Positions 48,744 through 57,956 of a DNA stretch of 64,000 nt are shown piece by piece. Under the pieces are notes generated by a model. That model saw only the letters and a list, made by a program, of their open reading frames with translations, was not told where the DNA came from and searched no databases. Both the position numbers and the translations under genes were made by a program. Each line of letters begins with the position of its first letter. Position 1 is the first letter of the stretch. The stretch comes from Mesorhizobium sp. (GTDB lineage Bacteria > Pseudomonadota > Alphaproteobacteria > Rhizobiales > Rhizobiaceae). The stretch is from the NCBI GenBank assembly GCA_004020645.1, contig SAQL01000024.1:1-64000 (forward strand), written 5' to 3'.

Positions 48744-51700
48744 TCAATCAACCGGCGCCGGCATCAGCTTCGGGTCCGGCTTCTCGGCGTGATGCGGCAA
48801 ATCCTTGCTGGCAATGAAGGTGTAGAACATCGGCACCACGAACAGGGTGAACATGGTCCCCACCAGAATGCCGGTGAAGATCACCAGGCCCATCGAATAG
48901 CGCGCCGCCGCACCCGCGCCGCTGGAGATGATCAGCGGCACCACGCCGAGCGCCATCGCCGCCGTTGTCATCAGGATCGGCCTCAGCCGCACCCTGGCCG
49001 AGGCGACGATCGCATCGCGCCGCCGCATCCCGTGGTGCTCGCGCTGCTGGTTGGCGAACTCGACCAGAAGAATGCCGTGCTTGGTGATCAGGCCGATCAG
49101 CGTGATCAGGCCGACCTGCGTGTAGATATTGAGCGTTCCCAGCCCCAGATTGAGCGGCACGATCGCGCCGAAGATCGACAGCGGCACCGACATCATGATG
49201 ATCAGTGGGTCGCGGAAGCTTTCGAACTGCGCCGCCAGCACCAGATAGATGACGAGAACGGCTGCCGCGAAGGCGATGATGATCGTGTAGCCCTGTTCCT
49301 TCTCCTGCCGCGACTGGCCGGTATAGTCGATGAAGAACGTGTCGGGCAGGCTTTCCCTGGCGATGTCCTCGATGGTCCTCAGCCCGTCACCGGTGGTGAG
49401 GGTGGGCAATGGCAGAGCGGAAATCGTGGCGGAGTTCAATTGGTTGAACTGCTCGATCACGGCGGGCGAGGCGTTGGTCGAGATCTTCACCACCGCCGAG
49501 AGCGGCACCATCTCGCCCGACGCGCTGCGCACGAAATACTCGGCCAGCTTTTCAGGGTTGTCGCGGAAGTTCTGCGGCACCTGCGGGATGATGTCGTAGC
49601 TGTTGGATTCGCGGTCGAATTGCGCCACTTCGGCGCCACCGACCAAGAGGGTCAGCGTCCGGCCGATGTCGGCGATCGGCAGGTTGAGCGCCGCGGCGCG
49701 GTCGCGGTCGATTGTCACCGTCACTTGCGGCGCGTCGTAGGACATCGAATTCTGCACGGCGAGGAAGCGACCGGAGGCCAGCGCCTTGTTCTTGATGTCC
49801 TCGGCCGCCTCGAACACCTGGGAGGCCTCGCCGGTCGAGCGCACCACCACCGTGACCGGCAGGCCGCCGCCGGAGCCGGGCAGCGTCGGCGGGGCGAAGA
49901 CGAAAGCCTCGACGCCCGCCACCTTGGCAAGGCGACCCGTGATGTCTTCCTGAAGTTCCTTCGAGCTGCGCGCGCGCTCGGCCCAGTCTTTGAATGCGAA
50001 GCCGACGAAGGCGTTGTTCGTCGGGCCTTGGAACGCAACGGCGGAAAACCGCGCCCTGGTTTCGGGGATGTCGTTCATCAGCCCGAGAATCTGGTTCACA
50101 TAGGTTTCGGTGTAGTCCGACGTGGCATAGCGCGGCGCATTCACAATAGACAGCAAGAAGCCCTGGTCTTCTTCCGGTGCCAGTTCGCTCGCGGTCTTGG
50201 TGAACATGAAGCCGGTCGTGGCGACCAGTGCGATGACGATCATCAGCGTCACCGGGCGATATTTCAACGAGCCGCTGACCAGCCGCTCATAGACGTTTTC
50301 GACGCGCCTGAATGTTGTGTCGACAATGCGCTGGAAACGGCTGTGCGAGCCGGCCCTGAGGATGCGTGCCGACATCATCGGCGTGACGGTGAGGGCAACG
50401 ACACCCGAAAGCACCACCGAGCCGGCAAGCGTCACCGCGAATTCGCGAAACAGTGCGCCGGTCAGGCCGCCGGTGAAGGCCAGCGGCGCGAACACCGCGG
50501 CCAGCGTTATCGTCATGGCGATGACGGCGGACGAGATCTCCCGCATGCCGTTGAAGGCCGCCTGCATCGGCGACAAACCGTCTTCCTCCATGTGGCGGTG
50601 AATGTTTTCCACCACCACGATGGCATCGTCGACGACGAGGCCGATCGCCAGCACCATGGCCAGCAACGACAAAAGGTTGATCGAATAGCCCAGCGAAAAC
50701 AGCAGGAAACAGACGCCGATCAGCGACAGCGGAATGGTGACGATCGGCATCAGCACCGAGCGGAAGGAGCCGAGGAAGAGCAGGATAACGATGATGACGA
50801 TGGCGACTGCCTCGCCGATGGTCTTGAACACCTCCTCGATTGACGCGCTGATCTGCTCGGTCGAATCGTAGACGATCTCGATCGTCATGCCTTGCGGCAG
50901 CGTCTCCTGGATCGTCGGCACGATTTCGTGGATCGCCTCCGCTGTCGTCAGGGGATTGGCGGCCGGCGTCGGAAAGATGGCGAGGAAGATGCCGGGCTTG
51001 CCGTTGAAAGTGACCCTGGTGTCGGTGTTCGCCGCGGCGAGCTCGACGCGCGCCACGTCGCGCAGCCTTACCACATTGCCGTCCTTCGATCGGAGCGGAA
51101 GAGCCGCGAAAGCTTCCGGCGTCTGCAGCGTCGAGCGAACGGTGATCGAGGAGGCGACGTATTCGTTTTCGGTGTTGCCGGGTGCTGACAGGAAATTCGA
51201 TTCGTTGATGGCGGTCAGAACTTCCGACGCGGTCACGCCGCGCGCCGCCAGTTTGATCGGGTCGATCCAGACGCGCATCGAATATTCGGCGGCCCCGAAG
51301 ATCTGCACGTCGGCGACACCCTCGACCGTCGACATGCGCGGCCGCACGACGCGCTCGATATATTCGGTGAGCTGTTCCGGCGTCATGTTCGGATTCTGCA
51401 TCGAGATATACATCATCGCGAACTGCTCGCCGGTGCCTTTGACGATCACCGGGTCTTCGGACTCGTCCGGCAGATCGCCGCGCACGCCTTGTACCTTCGA
51501 GAGGACTTCGTTCAGCGCGACGTCGGGGTTGGAGCCGAGTTTCATCTGCACCGTCACGGTGCTGGAGGACGCCCGGCTCGCCGACGTGACATAGTCGATG
51601 TTTTCGGTCGAAGCGACGGCACGGGCGATCGGCGCCGAAATGAACCCCTGGATCAGGTCGGCGCTGGCGCCGGGATAGGCCGTGGTGATCGTGATGGCCG

Positions 51701-51827
51701 TTTCCTCGACCTCCGGATACTGCCGGATCGAGAGGCTGAAGATGCCCTGGAAACCCAGAAGCAGGATCATCAAGGCGAGCACGGTCGAAAGGACCGGACG
51801 GCGAATGAAGATGTCGGAGAAGCTCAT
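48744..51827 (-). CDS. RND multidrug efflux transporter (AcrB family)
   Basis: 1027 aa. The inner-membrane pump has 12 predicted TMs, with TM1 (STVLALMILLLGFQGIFSLS) followed by a large periplasmic loop. The proton-relay Asp pair is in TM4, AIGLVVDDAIVVVENI, and the conserved Lys is in LITLIGLITKHGILLVEFAN. The periplasmic part has PLTTAEAIHEIVPTIQETLPQGM. It is co-transcribed with the membrane-fusion protein and overlaps it by four bases. It exports organic compounds through an outer-membrane channel not seen in this operon. Substrate range unknown. Confidence 0.95.
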   Translation of the reverse strand: MSFSDIFIRRPVLSTVLALMILLLGFQGIFSLSIRQYPEVEETAITITTAYPGASADLIQGFISAPIARAVASTENIDYVTSASRASSSTVTVQMKLGSNPDVALNEVLSKVQGVRGDLPDESEDPVIVKGTGEQFAMMYISMQNPNMTPEQLTEYIERVVRPRMSTVEGVADVQIFGAAEYSMRVWIDPIKLAARGVTASEVLTAINESNFLSAPGNTENEYVASSITVRSTLQTPEAFAALPLRSKDGNVVRLRDVARVELAAANTDTRVTFNGKPGIFLAIFPTPAANPLTTAEAIHEIVPTIQETLPQGMTIEIVYDSTEQISASIEEVFKTIGEAVAIVIIVILLFLGSFRSVLMPIVTIPLSLIGVCFLLFSLGYSINLLSLLAMVLAIGLVVDDAIVVVENIHRHMEEDGLSPMQAAFNGMREISSAVIAMTITLAAVFAPLAFTGGLTGALFREFAVTLAGSVVLSGVVALTVTPMMSARILRAGSHSRFQRIVDTTFRRVENVYERLVSGSLKYRPVTLMIVIALVATTGFMFTKTASELAPEEDQGFLLSIVNAPRYATSDYTETYVNQILGLMNDIPETRARFSAVAFQGPTNNAFVGFAFKDWAERARSSKELQEDITGRLAKVAGVEAFVFAPPTLPGSGGGLPVTVVVRSTGEASQVFEAAEDIKNKALASGRFLAVQNSMSYDAPQVTVTIDRDRAAALNLPIADIGRTLTLLVGGAEVAQFDRESNSYDIIPQVPQNFRDNPEKLAEYFVRSASGEMVPLSAVVKISTNASPAVIEQFNQLNSATISALPLPTLTTGDGLRTIEDIARESLPDTFFIDYTGQSRQEKEQGYTIIIAFAAAVLVIYLVLAAQFESFRDPLIIMMSVPLSIFGAIVPLNLGLGTLNIYTQVGLITLIGLITKHGILLVEFANQQREHHGMRRRDAIVASARVRLRPILMTTAAMALGVVPLIISSGAGAAARYSMGLVIFTGILVGTMFTLFVVPMFYTFIASKDLPHHAEKPDPKLMPAPVD

Positions 51828-53086
51828 TTCTGGGCTGCCTGCTGGTCTGCCGGCTTGGTCGGATCGATGGTGTTGTCGACGGCAACGGACATGCCGTTGG
51901 AAAGCCGGTTCTGGCCGGCGGTGACGACTTCGTCGCCGGGCGCGATGCCTTCCAGGATCTCAACCATGCCGGCATTGCGGCGGCCTGGCTTGACGAACAC
52001 CTGGGCAAGCACGAGCTGCGGTTTCTGTTCTTCCGCCGTCGGCTCGGCCGGCGTTGCCGCCGGTTCTTCCTCGGGTTTTGCCGCGCGCGCCTCGGCCGCG
52101 GATTTCGCAGTATCCGTGGCGGGCTTTTCTTCCGGCTTCGCAGGAGCAGCAGGGGCGGCGCCGTTGGCCGCGGGCTTTGCCGGACGCACCACAAAGACGA
52201 AGTCGCCGTAGAGGCTGGAGGTCAGCGCAGTCTGCGGCACCGTCAGCACGTTGTTTTCCTCGGGCAGTTCGACGCGCACCTGCACGAACTGGCCAGGCGT
52301 CAGCTTGCCTTCGGGGTTGGCGACCTCGGCCCTGACCGTCACCATCCGGCTGGTCGGATCGATCTTCGGGTCGATACCGCGGATGGTGCCGGCGAATGGC
52401 AGCTCGCCGTCACCAACGCCAAGCCGTACCTTCTGGCCGATCTTCAGCAGCGGAAGCTGCTGTTCGGGAACCGAGAAATCGGCCCGCATCGTCTCCAGAT
52501 CCTGCAGGGTGGCTACGGAAGTGCCGGGTGAGAGATACTGGCCGAGATCGATCCTGGGGATACCCACGGTGCCGCTGAAGGGCGCGGTGAGCAGCTTCTG
52601 CTCGAGCACCGCCTGCAGCCTGTTGACTCGCGAAGTGGAAGCCGATGCGGCTGCCCGCGCCGAGTCGAGCGTCGATTCCGAGCCGACACCGCGTTTCTGC
52701 AATTCAAGGGCGCGTGTCAACGCGGTCTGGTCGAGCGCTGCTTGCGCCTTCGTCGCATCGAGATCGGCGCGTTCGGCGGCATCGTCGAGCTGAAGGAGAA
52801 CCGCGTTGGCTTCAACCTTCTGATTGGCATGAAACAGGATGTCCTTGACGATGCCGGCGGTTTCGACGGTCAGGTCGACGCCGCGGACCGCACTGACAGT
52901 GCCGATCGCCTCGACGCCCGGCGTCCACTCCGTCGGCTTGACGATCATCGTCGACACGGTCGCGGCCGGCGGTTTCATCGTGGCGAAGAATTGCTGCATT
53001 GCATTGTCGCGGAACAAATTGAAGCCGACGATGCCGCCGCACACCAGCACGAGCAGAATGAAGGCAATGATGAAACGCTTGATCAC
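51824..53086 (-). CDS. RND membrane-fusion protein (HlyD/AcrA family)
   Basis: 420 aa when begun at the GTG at 53086 (AAGGGGAC upstream). N-terminal anchor VIKRFIIAFILLVLVCGGIVGFN, then lipoyl and hairpin domains (GVDLTVETAGIVKDILFHANQKV), beta-barrel domain, and a membrane-proximal domain. It carries an unusual Ala/Pro/Lys/Glu-rich insertion of about 60 residues (KPAANGAAPAAPAKPEEKPA...) within the beta-barrel/membrane-proximal portion, not usual in AcrA-type proteins. The operon's promoter region overlaps the TetR operator. An in-frame ATG further upstream adds 17 aa of poor character. Confidence 0.88.
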   Translation of the reverse strand: MIKRFIIAFILLVLVCGGIVGFNLFRDNAMQQFFATMKPPAATVSTMIVKPTEWTPGVEAIGTVSAVRGVDLTVETAGIVKDILFHANQKVEANAVLLQLDDAAERADLDATKAQAALDQTALTRALELQKRGVGSESTLDSARAAASASTSRVNRLQAVLEQKLLTAPFSGTVGIPRIDLGQYLSPGTSVATLQDLETMRADFSVPEQQLPLLKIGQKVRLGVGDGELPFAGTIRGIDPKIDPTSRMVTVRAEVANPEGKLTPGQFVQVRVELPEENNVLTVPQTALTSSLYGDFVFVVRPAKPAANGAAPAAPAKPEEKPATDTAKSAAEARAAKPEEEPAATPAEPTAEEQKPQLVLAQVFVKPGRRNAGMVEILEGIAPGDEVVTAGQNRLSNGMSVAVDNTIDPTKPADQQAAQK

Positions 53087-53182
53087 GAACAGTCCCCTTG
53101 GCCATGGCCCGGCATAACAGTCGGATGACCGAAACACATACCTGTGACTGGTCCCGATTTCAAATGACGGCGATCTTACTGT

Positions 53183-53196
53183 ACCGTCTGGACGGT
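53183..53196. promoter_or_regulatory. TetR operator between the divergent efflux genes
   Basis: Perfect inverted repeat ACCGTC-TG-GACGGT. On the minus strand it sits between TTGACA (53206-53201) and the likely -10 region of the efflux operon, a classical repression position. Confidence 0.82.
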
Positions 53197-53236
53197 CTTG
53201 TCAATTCCGTGTAGGCTAATGTATGGGAAGCGACTG

Positions 53237-53773
53237 ATGAAGGCCCGCAGAACAAATTCGCGTGATAAAATTCTCGCCGCCGCCGCCGATGTGGCGCGCG
53301 AGACAGGGCCCGGCAGCCTGTCCCTGGACGCCGTCGCCAGCCGTGCCGGCGTGTCGAAAGGCGGCTTGCTGTACAATTTCCCAACCAAGGCGAAACTAAT
53401 GCAGGCGCTGGTGGAGGATTACCTGCGCGCCTTCGAGCAGGCGCTGGAGTCCGCCCGCACGGCCCGCGTCGGCGGCGAAAGCCCGCTTGCGACTTACATC
53501 AAGCTTTCGGCCGAACATGCCGAGGAATCGAAACCGTCGGCTTCCTGGATATTTTCAGCGATCGCCGAGGATCCCGATTTCCTGACACCGATAAAATCGT
53601 TCAGGCGGCAGGTTTTCGAGCGCCTCAAGGGAGAGACGCCGGACCTCAAGGCGCTCCTGGTCTGCTACCTCGCCATCGAAGGACTTCGCAGCATGAACCT
53701 GTTCGATTCGGATGTTCTTTCGGTCGACGAACGCCGGTTGCTGGTATCGTCCTTGCTGGAGATCGCGGGATAG
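53237..53773 (+). CDS. TetR-family transcriptional repressor of the efflux pump
   Basis: 178 aa from the ATG at 53237. HTH: RDKILAAAADVARETGPGSLSLDAVASRAGVSKGGLLYNFPTKAKLMQALVED (residues 8-58). The C-terminal ligand domain includes FLTPIKSFRRQVFERLKGETPD. An ATG six codons upstream (53219) is possible. It faces the RND operon with the operator in between, so it is very likely the local repressor released by pump substrates. Confidence 0.9.
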   Translation: MKARRTNSRDKILAAAADVARETGPGSLSLDAVASRAGVSKGGLLYNFPTKAKLMQALVEDYLRAFEQALESARTARVGGESPLATYIKLSAEHAEESKPSASWIFSAIAEDPDFLTPIKSFRRQVFERLKGETPDLKALLVCYLAIEGLRSMNLFDSDVLSVDERRLLVSSLLEIAG

Positions 53774-53983
53774 ATTGCCGCGTAGGCCGGGCGAAGCCAC
53801 CTTGGTGAGATCCTCCCCGCTCGCCGGCACGAGGGGCGCCTTGCTGTTATAGACGATGCCGGGGTGACCAGCTTGTCGAGAAACAGGTTGAGCTGGTTGG
53901 CCAGAGTGCCGTTCAGGGAACTTTTGCTCGGCTGGCGATTTTGGATGTATAGTGAGAAGCCGAACCGCCAGAAGGGATTGCCG

Positions 53984-54253
53984 ATGACGACAAAACGCTT
54001 TGCGATCTGCGCTCTCGTTTTGGCGATGGGCTGCTTCGTGTCCGCCGCGGCCTTCGCTGGAAGTCGCGACCAACGGGCTGACCCTGAACGCTACGTTCCC
54101 GCCGAAGGCGACATCATCGATATCCTGTTCGGCGGCCCGCGCTACTATGACCAGCAGTTGTTCACGACAGCCGCAGGACCCTGCTCCTACCACAGGGTCG
54201 GGCCCGACGCGAACGCGTTGAACAAGATCAACGATCACCACTGCGGCAAGTAG
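53984..54253 (+). CDS. Small secreted hypothetical protein
   Basis: 89 aa: signal peptide KRFAICALVLAMGCFVSAAAFAG, then a short mature domain GSRDQRADPERYVPAEGDIIDILFGGPRYYDQQLF with one cysteine in PCSYHRV and one in DHHCGK, possibly a disulphide. Starts at the ATG at 53984; the upstream frame is low quality. No family known. Confidence 0.7.
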   Translation: MTTKRFAICALVLAMGCFVSAAAFAGSRDQRADPERYVPAEGDIIDILFGGPRYYDQQLFTTAAGPCSYHRVGPDANALNKINDHHCGK

Positions 54254-54328
54254 GCGGCAGGCTGCGGCGCCCGCCAGCTCAGTCGGGCGATGCAGCGGCG
54301 CAGAATGAAGACTGCAGCGATCCTTCGC

Positions 54329-54520
54329 GCCCCCTCTGTCCTGCCCTCTTTGCCAGAACTTGGCATCTCCCCCACTTGGGGGGAGATTGGCTGTCATCGC
54401 CGCTTTCGCCAATCGCCGACGCTGGACGGATCGAGCCGCCGGTGAAGCCGCCAATCTCCCCCCGTGTGGGGGAGATGTCCGGCAGGACAGAGGGGGGCGC
54501 TGTCCCGCCGGCATCTCGAG
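54329..54520. repeat. Long palindromic element (MITE-like)
   Basis: Left arm from GCGCCCCCTCTGTCCTGCC (54329) with CATCTCCCCCAC, and right arm GTGGGGGAGATG ... GGCAGGACAGAGGGGGGCGC (to 54520), an imperfect inverted repeat about 190 bp across with smaller internal hairpins (CCAATCTCCCCC/GGGGGAGATTGG). Such elements are scattered in rhizobial genomes. It adjoins a truncated ABC ATPase remnant. Confidence 0.8.
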
Positions 54521-54537
54521 GTTTTGCACCAAAGCGC

Positions 54538-54620
54538 ATTCGACTGGAACACCATGGCGAGCCCACGCTCGGACGGATCGATGTCGTTGGCGCGAACGCC
54601 ATCGATCAGCAGGTCGCCAT
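54538..54620 (-). pseudogene. Remnant of a CUT1 ABC transporter ATPase
   Basis: About 27 codons read GDLLIDGVRANDIDPSERGL then AMVFQSNAL, the region up to and including the Q-loop of UgpC/MalK-type ATPases. The frame stops being homologous at both ends: upstream it merges into the 3' end of the ROK kinase gene, and downstream it meets the palindromic element. It is a fossil of an ABC gene once adjacent to this operon. Confidence 0.75.
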
Positions 54621-55586
54621 CGCCAATGGCGCGCCCGGTTCGCCTTCCCACAGGATCAGGCTGGCCGCGCCGATCAGTCCTGCGCGGTCGCCAAGCTGCG
54701 CCGGCACGATCGGCACATCCCGGTAGGCTGGCATCGCCCGCTGCTCGACGGTTGCCCTGATGGTTGGAGCCAACAGGTCGAAGCCATTGGCGAGGCCGCC
54801 GCCCATGACGATCAGGTCCGGCGAATAGAGGTGAAGCAGGTTGGTGAAGCCGATGCCGAGCCACTTCGCCTCCGCCTCGATCAATTCGAGTGCGCTGATA
54901 TCGCCGGCACGTGCGGCTTCGACGACGTGCCTGGCCGAAACGTCGCCGTCAGCCGAAAGGCGCCTGAGCAGGGAGCCGTCGCCCGGCGTTGTCTGCGCTG
55001 TGGCACGCCGCCCGAGCGCGGTTCCGGAGGCGACCGCCTCGAAACAGCCGACGGCGCCGCAGAAGCAGCGGTCGCTCTCGCCGGTGATGGTCATGTGGCC
55101 GATCTCGGCCGCCAGCCCGCGCCGGCCATGATAGATGTGGCCGTCGGCAACGACCCCGCCGCCGATGCCGGTCGACACGGTGACGAATACCAGGGATCCG
55201 GTACATTGGCCGGCGCCGAAGCGCCATTCGCCAAGGGCGGCCGCGTTGGCGTCGTTTTCCAGCCGCACCGGCAGGCCGAAATGCTTGCCGAGAATGTCGA
55301 TCAACGGCACGTCGTGCCAGCCGGCCAGCGTCGGCGGCGCGATCACGATGCCGGCCTTGGGATCGAGCGGTCCCGGCGCGCCGATGCCGATCCCGGCGAC
55401 ATCCGCCAGTGGGCGCTGTGTCAGAAGCGCCCCGGCCAGTGCGATGATCTGGCCGATCACCGCATCCGATCCCGCGATCGCCATCGTCGGCGCCGAAACC
55501 TGCGCGACGACGCGGCCGCCGCTCTCGACCAGCGCACCGCGCAGCTCCGTTCCGCCGAGATCGAAGGCGAGAGCCAATCTTGTCAT
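54606..55586 (-). CDS. ROK-family sugar kinase
   Basis: 326 aa. ATP-binding strand ALAFDLGGTELRGALVESGG (DxGGT), sugar-binding GEIGHMTITGES-like 'AEIGHMTITGESDRCFCGAVGCFEAVASG' with the zinc motif (H, CFCGAVGC). It lacks an HTH, so it is a kinase, not a repressor. It starts within the stop codon of the epimerase (TGATG). Allose kinase (AlsK) or glucokinase-type activity is possible. Its last residues (PLAMATC) run into the ABC remnant, so the original C-terminus was probably changed by a deletion. Confidence 0.85.
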   Translation of the reverse strand: MTRLALAFDLGGTELRGALVESGGRVVAQVSAPTMAIAGSDAVIGQIIALAGALLTQRPLADVAGIGIGAPGPLDPKAGIVIAPPTLAGWHDVPLIDILGKHFGLPVRLENDANAAALGEWRFGAGQCTGSLVFVTVSTGIGGGVVADGHIYHGRRGLAAEIGHMTITGESDRCFCGAVGCFEAVASGTALGRRATAQTTPGDGSLLRRLSADGDVSARHVVEAARAGDISALELIEAEAKWLGIGFTNLLHLYSPDLIVMGGGLANGFDLLAPTIRATVEQRAMPAYRDVPIVPAQLGDRAGLIGAASLILWEGEPGAPLAMATC

Positions 55587-56308
55587 CAGGCGGCGACCTT
55601 CAGCCCATGCAGCCAGGCCATGCGCTGCGCGAGGTCGGGGTCGCCGAATGCCAGCGATCCGAGCACCACCGTCTCGGCGCCAACGGCGCGCAGGCGCGGC
55701 ACCGTCTCGTGGCGGATGCCGCCGTCGGCAGCCAGGATGATGTCGGTTTCGCGACCGGCTTTTCTCATCAGTGCGCGCGCTTCGATCAAACGTGGGCAAG
55801 CCTGGTCGGAAAGGCTCTGGCCCTTGACGCCGATGGATGTGCCGAGGAGCGTCACAAACGCGACTTCGGGCAGGAACGGGGTGACCGCAGCGACCGGCGT
55901 TTCGAGCCTGAGCACCACGCCGGCCTCGGCACCGAGCGCATGCGCCAGCCGCACGGCGCGCAGGCCGGCTTCGCCGTTTTCGGCGTGGACACTGACCAGA
56001 TCGGCGCCGGCATCGATGAACTGACGCGTCTGCTCCTCGACGATCTCGGCTTCGACCATCAGGTGCACATGGATCGGTTTTGCCGTCAGCCCGGCGATCC
56101 GCGCTACCAGATCCGGGAAGAACAGGAAGCCGGGGGTGAAGCGGGCGTCTGCGACGTCGATGTGATGCAGGTCGACGTGAGGCTCTATGCGCTTCAGGTC
56201 GCGCTCCATATTGGCAAGGTCGGCCGACCACAAGGAAAATTCGCCGAGCAGCCGGTTGCGCGGCAGGGCGGCAATGGCGTCGGGACCGGACAAGGATTTG
56301 GTCGTCAT
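55586..56308 (-). CDS. Ribulose-phosphate-3-epimerase-like enzyme
   Basis: 240 aa. Rpe/AlsE-type TIM barrel: HHIDVADARFTPGFLFFPDLV (metal-binding H-x-D), IHVHLMVEAE, MTPLLGTS-like VTLLGTSIGVKGQSL, and DGGI in ILAADGGIRHETVPRL. It converts a ketopentose or ketohexose phosphate at C3. Next to a ROK kinase this resembles the AlsK/AlsE pair of D-allose/allulose use in E. coli, though the identity is unproven. It overlaps the hydrolase by four bases. Confidence 0.85.
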   Translation of the reverse strand: MTTKSLSGPDAIAALPRNRLLGEFSLWSADLANMERDLKRIEPHVDLHHIDVADARFTPGFLFFPDLVARIAGLTAKPIHVHLMVEAEIVEEQTRQFIDAGADLVSVHAENGEAGLRAVRLAHALGAEAGVVLRLETPVAAVTPFLPEVAFVTLLGTSIGVKGQSLSDQACPRLIEARALMRKAGRETDIILAADGGIRHETVPRLRAVGAETVVLGSLAFGDPDLAQRMAWLHGLKVAA

Positions 56309-57138
56309 AACGGAATGAGGCTCCGGAAATTCGAGTAGGTGTGAAGGAAGGTCGTGATCTCAGCCTGCAGCTCGGCGAAATGCCTGACGCTGTCGAGCGC
56401 CTTGGGATGGATTTCGGCAAAGGTCGCGCCGGGAATGGCTGCGGCGAGCGCATGGGCCGCCGAGAGCGGATGCACCGCATCCATGGCGTTGCCGATGACC
56501 AGCGAGGGGATGCCAAGGGCAGCGGCGTCACTCGCCGAAACGCCCGGGCCGTCGGCGGCAATGTCGGCGAGGACCTGCGCGAATGGCGCGGCGTCCGGCC
56601 GGTCGAAATAGCCGAACAGCGAGGCAAGGTTGTCGGGTGCTTCACGCTGCAGGCACGCGGCGGTTTCCGATTGCGCGAAGATCGCCCTCGCATTGTCGGG
56701 GCCGTGGTCCAGGATAAGCTTGGCAACCTCGGCGATCGGCCGCAGGTTCACCGGCGCGCTGTCGAAAATCCAGGCCGGCCGCACCAGGAGAAGACCGGCG
56801 ACGCGGTCCGGATGACGGCAGGCCAGGCGCATGGCGATCGCGGCGCCCATGGAAATGCCGCCGGCGACGAAGCGATCGAGGCCGGCCTGATCGGCGGCGG
56901 CAACAACATCGTCCGCGAACATGCTCAGGCAAAACGGCCGGCGGCTGCCCAGTCCGGAGGCGCCGTGTCCACGGCATTCCAGCGTGATGCGCCGCAACCC
57001 AGGCCCGGAAGGGAAAGCCTGGGCGATCTGCGCCTCGCCACCGCCCAGCCCGTGTTGAAAGACGACCGCAAGCCCGTCGCCATGGTCGCAGACTTGAAGC
57101 GCGGCGTCATCGCGAAGCAGGTTTGCAAGACGCGTCAT
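56305..57138 (-). CDS. Alpha/beta hydrolase
   Basis: 277 aa. The nucleophile motif is GISMGAAIAMRLA (G-x-S-x-G), the early oxyanion region VFQHGLGGG, with acid/His candidates in GNAMDAVHPLSAAHAL and AEIHPKALD. Its size and loops fit lactonase or esterase relatives, which would suit cleavage of an aldonolactone in sugar breakdown. That use is inferred from operon context only. Confidence 0.82.
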   Translation of the reverse strand: MTRLANLLRDDAALQVCDHGDGLAVVFQHGLGGGEAQIAQAFPSGPGLRRITLECRGHGASGLGSRRPFCLSMFADDVVAAADQAGLDRFVAGGISMGAAIAMRLACRHPDRVAGLLLVRPAWIFDSAPVNLRPIAEVAKLILDHGPDNARAIFAQSETAACLQREAPDNLASLFGYFDRPDAAPFAQVLADIAADGPGVSASDAAALGIPSLVIGNAMDAVHPLSAAHALAAAIPGATFAEIHPKALDSVRHFAELQAEITTFLHTYSNFRSLIPL

Positions 57139-57956
57139 CAGATCAGCCCCTTCAGGAAGCGGGCAACCCCAGGCGCTTCGTCGGACGAAAGGCCGTGCGT
57201 GACCAGCGGCCCGTCAAAGCCTGATACTTTCAGTCGGGCGACAAAATCCGGGAAATTGACGACACCGCTGCCGGCGGTAGCGAAGCGGCCGTCAGCAAAG
57301 CGGTCCTTGGCGTGCGCCATGGCGACATGGCCTGCCGTGGTTTCGACCGCAGCGGCCACGATGGCGCGTGCTTCCTCGGGGCTCGCCTGCTCGAACAGAT
57401 TGGCCGGATCGAGCACGACGCGCAGCCGTGTCGAGCCCATCTCGGCGATGAGGCGCATCGCGTCCGACGCCGAGGTGACGATGTTGGCCTGTTCGGGCTC
57501 GATGCCTAGATCGACGCCGTGGCTCTCGGCGAGTTGCAACGCCTTTTCCATCTCGCTCGCCATGTCGTCCCATGCCTCAGGGTCGGCATTATCGGGGTGA
57601 TACGCCCACTGATCGTCCGCGTTGCGCGTTCCTGTGCACAAGGTGACCAAGGGAACGGACAGGGATGCCGCGGCCTTGATGACCACGCCAAGCCGGCGCA
57701 GGCCGTCGTCGCGCATAGCCCTATCGGGATGAGCCATGTTATAGGTGCCCGAGAGCGCCACCAGGGCGACACCGCAAGCATTTGACGCCGCCGCGATGGC
57801 ATCAATGGCGTCTTCCGGCACCGCATCGGGCATCGACGGCAGCCCGGCGCAGGCCAGGTTGAACTGGGTGACGGCAAATCCCGCGTCGCGGACCGCTGCC
57901 AGTACGCCGGCCGGTTCGCTGCCCGGGAAGGTTTTGGCGAACACCCCGATCTGCAT
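57138..57956 (-). CDS. TIM-barrel sugar isomerase/epimerase (AP_endonuc_2 family)
   Basis: 272 aa. Metal-site residues of this family are in VDLGIEPEQANIV (Glu), LRVVLDPANLFEQ (Asp), HVAMAHAKDRFADGRF (His). The N-terminus is MQIGVFAKTFPGSEPAGVLAAVRDAG. Such enzymes isomerise or epimerise keto- and aldo-sugars or inososes. It overlaps the flanking genes by single bases on both sides (TGATG), showing tight translational coupling. Confidence 0.88.
   Translation of the reverse strand: MQIGVFAKTFPGSEPAGVLAAVRDAGFAVTQFNLACAGLPSMPDAVPEDAIDAIAAASNACGVALVALSGTYNMAHPDRAMRDDGLRRLGVVIKAAASLSVPLVTLCTGTRNADDQWAYHPDNADPEAWDDMASEMEKALQLAESHGVDLGIEPEQANIVTSASDAMRLIAEMGSTRLRVVLDPANLFEQASPEEARAIVAAAVETTAGHVAMAHAKDRFADGRFATAGSGVVNFPDFVARLKVSGFDGPLVTHGLSSDEAPGVARFLKGLI

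Noticed and set aside
48684-50843. 719-codon open frame opposite the RND gene
   Set aside because: It lies in the complementary frame of the pump gene and its composition (His, Gln, Arg) is typical of a mirror frame.
53921-53946. EcfG promoter before the small secreted protein at 53984
   Set aside because: GGAAC is present, but the sequence 16-17 bases later is ATTT/TTTT rather than CGTT.
54606-56726. Single 706-aa protein on the minus strand
   Set aside because: The frame of the ROK kinase simply remains open through other frames of the epimerase and hydrolase genes. The real ROK start is the ATG at 55586, overlapping the epimerase stop.
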